In this document: positions 1-5,763 of the stretch, piece by piece
Position numbering within the stretch: the first letter of the stretch is position 1
Layout: each line of letters opens with the position of its first letter
Source: Pelagophyceae sp. CCMP2097
Taxonomy: Eukaryota > Sar > Pelagophyceae
Direction: 5' to 3'
Length of the DNA: 11,704 nucleotides
Assembly (NCBI GenBank): GCA_026770575.1
Contig: MU657791.1
Span: forward strand, 1-11,704
Notes under the pieces: generated by a model
The model's database searches: none
The model's input: only the letters and a program-made list of their open reading frames with translations
Told to the model about the DNA's origin: nothing
Made by a program: the position numbers and the translations under genes

Positions 1-27
1 CGGCTGTGCCTTTCGTTCAAACTTCGG

Positions 28-90
28 CGCGCGGCGCGGGTATCAGCGCGGGCGCCGGCACCGGCGCGGGCATCGGCGCGGGCGGCATTC
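28..90. repeat. Imperfect GC-rich short tandem repeat
   Basis: The stretch repeats GGCGCGGGC-type units separated by ATC, ACC and GCC codon-sized blocks. One frame (from base 3 to a TAA at 174-176) stays open from the window's left edge and reads as a Gly/Ala repeat followed by about 30 ordinary residues. It could therefore be the 3' end of a coding region cut by the window, but nothing in that tail is recognisable, so I annotate only the repeat. Confidence 0.5.
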
Positions 91-140
91 GACCATATGC
101 AAGGCATCCGACCTCTTATCACGCGAGTGTCTCGCTGAAC

Positions 141-295
141 TCACTTAAAATCCGAGCAAAACTCAGTTTTAAATAAGCCTATTTAAAGGCCCGGAGAGAG
201 AGGTATTTTAAATAAACCCTCTTAAAATTTAGATAGCTCCTCTATTTCCAGTTTTAAAGGCCGCTTAAAGCGTTAAAATTTAGATAACTTTCAGC
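141..295. repeat. AT-rich patch with TTTAAA motifs and a 14-bp direct repeat
   Basis: This AT-rich island in GC-rich surroundings contains repeated TTTAAA/CTTAAA words. The 14-mer TTAAAATTTAGATA occurs exactly twice, at 222-235 and 273-286, a spacing of 51 bp. No open frame of interest crosses it. It may be decayed transposon DNA or a UTR/intergenic spacer. The following bases 296-555 show nothing recognisable beyond a 10-bp palindrome ACCTATAGGT near 532-541. Confidence 0.5.
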
Positions 296-560
296 TTTAG
301 CCGCTTAGGGCACTTCGGCATGGCCACCGCTCAACGGACGCGCACCGCCCCACCCTCGGGCGAGGCTTTAATCAGACCCCCCATGTGGATTTTATAACTT
401 CCTTATTTTTGCCTCACTGATCTGCTGATTACCGCTCGAAACAGCCGTGCGTCGCGTCGGCCGCCGGCAAGCCCCACTGCTCGTCGCCCCACTTTGCAGA
501 CGTCAACGGGCGCGGCGCGTGCGGTGGGCTACCTATAGGTAATTCAGCGCACCGAGAGGC

Positions 561-856
561 GACCACCGATATGCCACACGCACCACCAAATACGACCACC
601 GATACGCCACGGGAAAAGGGGCTTTCAAGGGTACGACCACCGTTGTGTCCTTGTCAATTCGCCATCTAAAGATGAACCACCGATCAGACACGCGCATTAA
701 GGCTTGAAAAAACAGAACCACCGAAATGACCCTTGCCCACCGATACCGGAAAAGCGGGACCACCGAAATGACCTCGCCCACGAGACGCGAAAAGCAGAAA
801 CACCGAAGTGCCCGAGTTTATTTGGCGATGATTTACGTAACCACCGAATTGCCCCA
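561..856. repeat. Degenerate array of an ACCACCGA-centred motif
   Basis: At least nine copies of a motif near ACCACCGAAATGACC (ACCACCGAT in the left half) recur at irregular 13-45 bp spacing, starting near 562, 582, 595, 636, 676, 717, 737, 759, 800 and 840. All are in the same orientation. Linker sequence between copies is largely unrelated except for scattered GGAAAAG and GCGAAAAG words. Because spacing is irregular it is not a simple satellite or CRISPR-like array. Minus-strand frames show matching peptide echoes (FRWS, GHFGG, VISVV), which I treat as a by-product of the DNA repeat and not as a gene. Confidence 0.7.
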
Positions 857-943
857 TTACGAGGCCTATTACAAGAGCACGCCGGAGGCACACGGAGGAC
901 CCGAAGGATACAGCCAAATCCCATTGCAATGCCCACGTAAATA

Positions 944-1040
944 AATAAAATTATTTAACTAATCGCTGAACCTTCAAATCCTCCCTATATTTTTTTATAT
1001 TTTTATATTTCTTATTGAGCTGTTTTTTTCTTTCTTTTTT
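944..1040. other. AT-rich, T-tract low-complexity spacer
   Basis: The stretch consists of TAAATAAATAAAATTATTT followed by TATATTTTT runs and a pyrimidine tract ending just before GCGGCCG. No gene is visible. It resembles 3' UTR, intron or SINE-tail-like sequence, but none of these can be shown from the bases alone. Confidence 0.4.
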
Positions 1041-1095
1041 GCGGCCGACCTGATTCGAACCTGTGACCAAAAACTTCTTCTATGATGATTCCAAT

Positions 1096-1129
1096 AGAAG
1101 GCTTCAGCTCAAAGTGATACCCTATCGAA
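1096..1129 (+). repeat. Element A left terminal inverted repeat
   Basis: The core GCTTCAGCTCAAAGTG followed by ATACCCTATCGAA (1101-1129) is perfectly repeated in inverted form at 1790-1818. Inside it, further copies of a TATCCTATCG word occur at about 1134-1143 and 1172-1181, so the left subterminal zone is internally repetitive. Confidence 0.75.
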
Positions 1130-1653
1130 TTCATATCCTATCGTATCCATCGGACAAGATCAAACTCATATCCTATCGAACTGTACTGCATATTTTGGAG
1201 ACGACGACGTTGTCTTATGAAGGGGTCAAGGATATCGGTCAGTTCTCGTCGGAATGAGGCACTGAATGGCCCTATCGACGCGCCATGGTCCCGCAGGGCC
1301 GGCCCCAACTTTGTTTTGCGTTGTGGCTACCCCTTGGGCAGCAGCGACGTGGCATCGGAAGGCGCGTGAGGAGCATGCGTTCGGGCCCTTGCGGGACCCG
1401 CCACGCGCCGGCAATCGTCGGGAACTGCGCGCAGGCGTCCGCAACTAATCCAGCAACGCCCGGAACCGGCCGCGACAGCGCATCGCGGGTGGGTACGAAC
1501 TCGAACGACGAACACAAGTACCCAAAACGCCGATTCCGCTAGAGTCGACGCACCATGCGGAAAATCGACGGGCGTCTGCGCATGGGCTTGTTGACTGCGC
1601 ACCATCGATCCCGGGACGGGAGTCGGCTGGGTGCCTCGGGGTTGCCCTCGGGC

Positions 1654-1679
1654 CAAAGTAGTACCTAGGTACTACTTTG
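1654..1679. repeat. 26-bp perfect palindrome
   Basis: The sequence is centred on ACCTAGGT, with arms CAAAGTAGT and its complement, and is self-complementary over all 26 bases. It lies inside element A about 110 bp from the right terminal repeat. A perfect dyad of this length can extrude as a cruciform or bind a homodimer, but no function is evident. Confidence 0.85.
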
Positions 1680-1775
1680 ATTTGGCTCGCGAGTTTGAGA
1701 ATTGTATGAGGTCCGTTGACCGGAGAGATCACTGCAAGCTCTATATATCAACGGACTTTTAACGGGGTTTTATTT

Positions 1776-1809
1776 GATAGGGTATCACTTTCGATAGGGT
1801 ATCACTTTG
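1776..1809. repeat. Two tandem 17-bp units at the right end of element A
   Basis: GATAGGGTATCACTTT plus one variable base occurs twice head-to-tail (1776-1792 and 1793-1809). The distal copy is part of the right terminal inverted repeat and the inner copy extends it, giving an asymmetric duplication compared with the left end. Confidence 0.75.
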
Positions 1810-1823
1810 AGCTGAAGCTCTCT
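1790..1823 (-). repeat. Element A right terminal inverted repeat
   Basis: This is the reverse complement of 1096-1129 with two mismatches in 34 bp. It ends in CTCTCT followed by AAT, the presumed target duplication. Confidence 0.75.
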
Positions 1824-1916
1824 AATGAGGCTCCTGCTCGACCTCCACTCCCAATTTTAGCAATCGCATCAACCACCAATCGCTGAATCGGCCGAGTTGC
1901 TGCCCTTTTCTTCCCA

Positions 1917-1979
1917 AAGGTGAAACCTCGCGGATTTAGGGGCAAAGATCAAGGTATGAAACCTCGCGGGTAAAGATCA
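1917..1979. repeat. Direct repeat pair (TGAAACCTCGCGG ... AAAGATCA)
   Basis: TGAAACCTCGCGG occurs at 1921-1933 and 1957-1969, each followed within 2-10 bases by AAAGATCA (1944-1951 and 1972-1979). The pair sits immediately left of the hairpin at 1984-2060. No gene is seen from 1824 to 2314. Confidence 0.6.
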
Positions 1980-1983
1980 TAGC

Positions 1984-2060
1984 CGACTTCGCGGCCTGAG
2001 GAGCGATAATGGTCAGTACGTGGATGGACTCGGTTTATCGCCTCTCAGGCCGCGAAGTCG
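1984..2060. repeat. Long inverted repeat / hairpin, 26-bp arms
   Basis: The arms 1984-2009 and 2035-2060 are complementary at 24 of 26 positions around a 25-nt loop. The arms begin CGACTTCGCGGCCTGAG. No T-run or pol III box marks it as a terminator or RNA gene. It could be a small foldback element or the end of a larger unrecognised repeat. Just downstream, GAGCTC-TGAA-GAGCTC forms a second small hairpin at about 2072-2087. Confidence 0.65.
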
Positions 2061-2314
2061 ACCCTTAAACAGCCGAGCTCTGAAGAGCTCAAACAAGCGC
2101 AGGCTCCCGCAGAGCTTATCTCGCGACTCCGGGCCGCGCGCACCTTGAATTTTGGTGCGCCGCGTCGGGCCCGAGGTGGCTCTCCAGCGCGCGCAGTGGC
2201 GCCGCGACCGAGTGCCGGCAGCTCCCGCCAGCCGCGCCAAGCGGACCAACTTTACCAACTGTACTAAAGTACTTGGGGAGATAGAGTTTGTAGACCAGTG
2301 CAGAAGGACAGAAG

Positions 2315-2354
2315 GTGACGAACCACAATGAAATGAGCATACCCCAGGTCACGA
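2315..2354 (+). repeat. Element B left terminal inverted repeat
   Basis: It begins GTGACGAACCACAATGAAAT and is matched in inverted orientation at 3716-3755 with one mismatch. Confidence 0.85.
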
Positions 2355-2359
2355 TATGT

Positions 2360-2860
2360 GGTGAGAGCGAGCGAGCGACTTCGGCCGAGTCGCTCTCGAA
2401 GGGCCGGCGCGAGCGAGCGACTTGCGGTAATGCGGGTCTTTGGGAAAACCCGGAGCGGAGCGAGCGAGCGACTTTGGATGTCGGAAAATACTGTGTGGGG
2501 GTCTCTAGCAAGCGACCGAGCGACCGAGCGACCGATACGAGCTCCCTTGGGACTCTCAGGGTCCATTGACTGCCGTGGCGAGCTCCCGTGAGACTCTCGG
2601 GGTCCATTGAATGCCGTAACTCGTTTTACGAGCCCAAACAAATCGTCGCCGCGAAGATGTCGACGTCGCGTGTTCCTCGTCGCGTCGTCGACATCTTCGA
2701 CGTCCAAAGAGGCCGCCACGCCGACCTTGCATATCGCTAAAGTGGCGATCGCCAATAACAGAAACCGTTGTCTCCGCCGACTCGGACTCTCCGGCATCTT
2801 GTCGCTCAAGCCGATGTCGACGCCCACAACGGCGATGCCAGCTAGTAGCGTATAGGATAT
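2360..2860 (-). CDS. Doubtful ORF with hydrophobic N-terminal segment inside element B
   Basis: On the minus strand, an open frame bounded upstream by a TAA at about 2859-2861 has an ATG near 2797. It reads MPESPSRRRQRF, then a hydrophobic stretch (LLLAIATLAICKVGVAAS) like a signal peptide, then an acidic segment and RRRHLRGDD. Beyond that it runs through the subterminal repeats as low-value RSLA-type sequence and past the terminal repeat. It matches no family I recognise, lacks a clear upstream exon, and its downstream half is repeat-derived. It may be a short real exon, a remnant, or chance. The coordinates mark only the part inside the element. Confidence 0.15.
2365..2538. repeat. Left subterminal GAGCGAGCGAGCGACTT motif cluster
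   Basis: Copies start near 2365, 2409, 2457 and 2510, separated by 20-40 bp of unrelated sequence. The last is a GCGACCGA variant repeated in tandem. The motif is a clean 17-mer in several copies, and the same motif recurs at 3551-3702. On the minus strand it reads as repeated RSLA, which I take as incidental. Confidence 0.75.
2539..2617. repeat. Tandem pair of 38-bp units (period 41)
   Basis: The unit GAGCTCCC..GGGTCCATTGA..TGCCGT occurs at 2539-2576 and again at 2580-2617 with a handful of substitutions. It sits directly inside the left subterminal cluster of element B. Confidence 0.75.
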
Positions 2861-3550
2861 TTATAGTAAAGGTCTCACGCCATACGTATAATGGCCGCCC
2901 TCGCAAGCCGCTGGACAGTGCAGGGCATCCTATCTCGGATATAGTGGAAAGCGACGACGTATATAGAGGAACCGCCGGCGCTTGTGTGAGTGTTTTTGAT
3001 CGCAAGGAGTTGGGTGACACAGTTTCGAACACCATGCGACTGAGGGCGCCCTTGCGCGCCGCTCGAGCCACCCTGCGTCTGTAAGGACGGCGCACTGTCA
3101 AGAGGGTAGAATTGGGCTCGACGCTACGGGTTTTCCCTAACGTATCGCCGAAGAACGAAAACTGATATTTACGGTGTCCCTGTTGCGCAGTGCCGGGGGT
3201 TGATTGCGCCAACGCGGTGTAGGCACCTCGTGATGTACCCTCGATTCGGACTCTTCCGGGACAAATCGGGGGTGTTTCATCCGGCTCAAGATAATATAGG
3301 TCCTTGCTCAAGGTTAAATTCCGTCATTTCCGACAACATTTGGCGAGACACAGCACATCGATATCGTGCAAGAGACCGACCTCCCGACGACACAGGCAAT
3401 GCACATTTGAAGATCTTGCCGAAGAGATTCTACGGTGCTTTCCCTAACGGGAGGTACTAGCGTCCGAATTTCATCAAGATCCACCCGCCACGACGAACAG
3501 GACACGCGCCTCTGCACGCTCCGAAGCTACCAATCAAACGAGCGAGGTGG

Positions 3551-3702
3551 GAGCGAGCGAGCGACTTTGATGGACCAAAACCGATCGCTCCATACCAAGA
3601 GCGAGCGAGCGACGGTAGAGACAAAATCGCTTAGGTGGCGCCTCTGCGAGCGAGCGACCGAGCCACTGTCGCAGGAGGCCTCACGGAGCGACCGAGCGAC
3701 TT
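3551..3702. repeat. Right subterminal GAGCGAGCGAGCGACTT motif cluster
   Basis: Copies start near 3551, 3599, 3646 and 3685, in the same (+) orientation as the left cluster. The motif is therefore a direct, not inverted, repeat relative to the element ends. Read as protein, the plus frame gives repeated SERAT. Confidence 0.75.
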
Positions 3703-3715
3703 CACGGGCATGATC

Positions 3716-3755
3716 TCGTGACCTGGGGTGTGCTCATTTCATTGTGGTTCGTCAC
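3716..3755 (-). repeat. Element B right terminal inverted repeat
   Basis: This is the inverted copy of 2315-2354, with one difference. It ends in GGTTCGTCAC, followed by AAGGACGGACA, which resembles the left flank. Confidence 0.85.
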
Positions 3756-3798
3756 AAGGACGGACAGACAAAATTGCCCCTGGTAATCCTTCAATCAA

Positions 3799-3861
3799 AG
3801 GACCCGAAGGGCCCTTGCCGTAAACTGACGTTGATTAAACGGCAAGGACCCTTCGGGTCCT
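3799..3861. repeat. Hairpin with 23-bp arms and 17-nt loop
   Basis: The arms 3799-3821 and 3839-3861 pair at 22 of 23 positions; the left arm is AGGACCCGAAGGG followed by CCCTTGCCGT. It lies in the 290-bp spacer between element B and the methyltransferase 3' end. No T-tract follows, so a simple terminator is not supported. A small foldback element or a structured RNA is possible. A near-palindrome ACTAG...CTAGT follows at about 3946-3963. Confidence 0.65.
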
Positions 3862-4048
3862 CAATAAAGGAGGACCATCAAAACAACCCCGTGGGACCAC
3901 CTTTCTGCGCGATTCTCATAATTATGTGCTTTCGCGCCGTTAATACTAGCACATGTACTAGTCGTGCCTCTTTCGAACCACTGGAGTCAGCCGGCGATGT
4001 CCTTAGAGCGTCGCGTTATGTGTATCGCGCGTCTCGCGCGGCCGGCGG

Positions 4049-5534
4049 TCAGGCCTTGAAGTCGGCGAGGAGCGAGGCAAAGGAGCTTTTTTTCTCGGGC
4101 CTCGGCGTGAACGTGCGCCCCGTGGCCGACTCCAACCGGGCGTAGGTCCAGGTGTGGTTCTGGTCCACGTGCACCGACTTGCCGTACTTGCGCGCCTACG
4201 CAGAAGCGGCGGTCCAAACGCGGCGGTGGCGGCCCAGTCGGCGGGAAAGGTACCGTCTCGGTGGCGGCGTGCTTACCATCTCTGTGACAGCGTTCTTGAC
4301 GTCGTCGTAGTTCCCCCAGTCGTCGCCGACGAGGATCGCGTCGGGGAAGGCGTCGAGGCACATTTGGATGTCGAGCTTGCAAGCCTCGTAGTGGTGGTCG
4401 GCGTCGATGTAGATCACGTCAGGTACGATTCCCCGGTCCACCAGGTGCTTCACGCCGCGCTCCGTCGTCATCTTCAGCGGCACGACGCGGTCCCGCCAGT
4501 CCCAGAGGTTGGCCAGGAACGTCTGCCGCAGCGGGTGCCGCTGCAGCATGGAGACGAGGCGCCGGTCGCCCATGGTAGAGTAGTGGTCCCGCTGCTCGTC
4601 CAGGATAAAATTGTCGCGCCACAGGTCAACCGCGTACACCGTCGAGCCCGGCGGCACGTGCCGCGCGAGCCAGCGCCTAGGCCGCGCGCCGTCAAAGGAG
4701 CCGCGACGCGGTGGCGCCGCCGTCGGCAAGCCGGGCGGGCGCGGGACGCCGCGATCGTACGTCGACGCGCCGTACCACGACCCGAGCTCGAGCACGACGC
4801 GCGTCTCGTCCGTGAGGACGGCGCGGAACACGCGCTCGTGCCTGCGCGCGCGGATCCGCGGACGAGCGCGGTTCGGCGGCAGCTCGCGGGCGGGGGGACG
4901 CCGCGGCGCACGTCTCGAGGAACCAGCCGTGCATGAACGGCGTCGCGCTCGGCCGGTGCCTGGGGAAGCCGATGCCGCGGTCGTACTCGTCGTCGCGGCG
5001 GCGCTGCTTTCGCTGCGGCGCCTCGTCGTCGTTCTCCGAAAGCTCGCCGCTCTTCGACCGCTTCCGAGGCCCGTCGCCGCTCGATGCGGCCTCCTCAGAG
5101 GCCGGTAGCGAATCCGCGGCGGCTTCCGGCGCTGCCGCGTCGTGCGCGGCAGTCGCCAAGGCAACGGGCGGAGGAGGCGGAGCCGCCTCCGGCGCAGGCG
5201 CCGGTGCCTCCTCGCCGCCCTCGCGGTCCATGGCGACCCCGGCCAGGGCGTCGGTGGTTGCCACACCTCCGGGCGGAGGAGGCGGGGCCGCCTCCGGCGC
5301 AGGCACCGGAGGATGCGGAGCCACCTCTGGCGCAGGCGCCGGAGGCTCCTCGCCGCTCTCGCGGTCCACGGCGACCCCGGCCAAAGGCTCGGTGGTTGCC
5401 ACACCTCCGGGCGGAGGAGGCGGAGCCGCCTCCGGCGCAGGCACCGGAGGAGGCAGAGCCGCCTCCGGCGCAGGCACCGGTGGCTCCTTGCCGATCTCGC
5501 GGTCCACGGCGACCAAGGACTCGTTGTCCGCCAT
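4049..5534 (-). CDS. Class I SAM-dependent methyltransferase (Methyltransf_24/CmcI-like) with Pro/Ala-rich N-terminal extension
   Basis: The four exons on the minus strand are 5534-4912, 4841-4761, 4676-4277 and 4195-4049, coding 416 aa. The introns are 70 nt (GTGCGC..CAG), 84 nt (GTACGA..TAG) and 81 nt (GTAAGC..TAG). Splicing joins HGWFLET to HERVFRAVL, restores [27 protein letters not shown] sequence, and adds the C-terminus [19 protein letters not shown], as expected for the family. Residues 1-200 are a Pro/Ala-rich region with a 46-aa repeat, then two basic patches ([15 protein letters not shown]) that could be nuclear signals. The catalytic part has the SAM-binding loop ELGSWYGAS (226-234), the acidic AVDLW (250-254), IDADHHYE (325-332) and GDDW (352-355), typical of small-molecule or sugar O-methyltransferases. 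The substrate is unknown. I chose the start at 5534 for its good context (GGGATGG); an in-frame ATG at 5666 would add 44 aa including a Glu-Leu repeat. Confidence 0.85.
5160..5520. repeat. 138-bp tandem repeat inside the methyltransferase exon 1
   Basis: The word TCGCGGTCCA recurs at 5221, 5359 and 5497, exactly 138 bp apart, and the intervening GGTGGTTGCCACACCTCCGG block recurs at 5253 and 5391. The repeat keeps frame, encoding 46-aa units of the type [19 protein letters not shown]. Smaller GCCTCCGGCGCAGGC sub-repeats are nested within it. Such a tract can vary in copy number between strains. Confidence 0.85.
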
Positions 5535-5763
5535 CCCGCTCGAGCGCTCGAGCTCGAGCTCGAGCTCGAGCTCGAGCTCGACGTCGCTTTTTTTCGGCGA
5601 TTTACTTTTTCTGTTATTTCTTTGCGTGCGACGACGTGCGACGGCGTGTGCTGGCCTCTCATGCATCCAATGGCGAGTCGCTGATTTTGCGATTACTTTC
5701 AGGGACCTTCATCAGTTTGGGCGCAACTCTCGAGTAGCAACTGAAGGTGCACGGCAGACCCGC
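5535..5763. promoter_or_regulatory. Divergent promoter region between methyltransferase and OLA1
   Basis: This 229-bp spacer separates two divergent start codons, so it must hold 5' UTRs and promoters for both. It contains the GAGCTC microsatellite, T-rich and pyrimidine tracts (TCGCTTTTTTTCGGCG, 5584-5599) and ACTTTCAG at about 5694-5701, which might be a 5'-UTR splice acceptor for OLA1. No TATA box is evident. Assignment of core promoter elements is not possible from sequence alone. Confidence 0.5.
5547..5581. repeat. (CTCGAG)n microsatellite, nearly six copies
   Basis: An uninterrupted CTCGAG hexamer runs over 35 bases, directly 5' of the methyltransferase start. Each unit is self-complementary, so the tract can fold on itself. 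If the upstream ATG at 5666 were used it would encode alternating Glu-Leu. Confidence 0.9.

Larger units (their letters stand above)
1096..1823. mobile_element. Element A: non-autonomous DNA element with 34-bp terminal inverted repeats
   Basis: The ends, 1096-1129 and 1790-1823, are inverted copies of each other over 34 bp with two adjacent mismatches near the outer tip. The first three bases outside each end are AAT (1093-1095 and 1824-1826), as expected for a 3-bp target duplication. Removing the element and one AAT gives a junction resembling 7105-7133, which looks like an uninterrupted relative of the target. The interior is GC-rich (1250-1650) and holds only short overlapping ORFs of no recognisable family and no transposase, so I call it non-autonomous. 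A 3-bp duplication is known for PIF/Harbinger elements, but AAT is not their usual target and the ends do not identify a superfamily. Confidence 0.6.
2315..3755. mobile_element. Element B: about 1.44-kb element with 40-bp terminal inverted repeats and subterminal repeat arrays
   Basis: Bases 2315-2354 and 3716-3755 are inverted copies with a single mismatch (39/40, at 2340). Outside the ends, AAGGACAGAAG (2304-2314) and AAGGACGGACA (3756-3766) agree at 8 of 11 positions. This would fit a decayed 9-11-bp target duplication as in Mutator-like elements, but it is not decisive. Inside each end lies a cluster of GAGCGAGCGAGCGACTT-type motifs, four per side and all in the same orientation. The central part (2620-3540) shows no transposase or DDE-type domain in any frame, so the element is probably non-autonomous or carries an unrecognised split gene. 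Confidence 0.65.

Noticed and set aside
3..176. 3' end of a Gly/Ala-rich gene entering from the left edge
   Set aside because: The open frame is short, the tail is AT-rich and unrecognisable, and the repeat alone can keep a frame open.
561..856. CRISPR-like array
   Set aside because: Spacing and repeat sequence are irregular, repeats are short and degenerate, and the genome is eukaryotic.
1327..1656. Overlapping ORFs on both strands within element A
   Set aside because: They have no family resemblance, comparable openness on opposite strands, and high GC, which suppresses stop codons.
2556..3311. About 250-codon minus-strand ORF inside element B
   Set aside because: It has no ATG at its 5' end (it opens with TTG), no recognisable domain, and its last third overlaps other frames of the tandem repeats. 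It could hide exons, but I cannot support a gene.
4890..4911. Frameshift or pseudogene in the methyltransferase
   Set aside because: A 70-nt GT-AG intron joins the two frames exactly and yields [16 protein letters not shown], matching the family, so no break is needed. The six-G run remains a minor alternative explanation.
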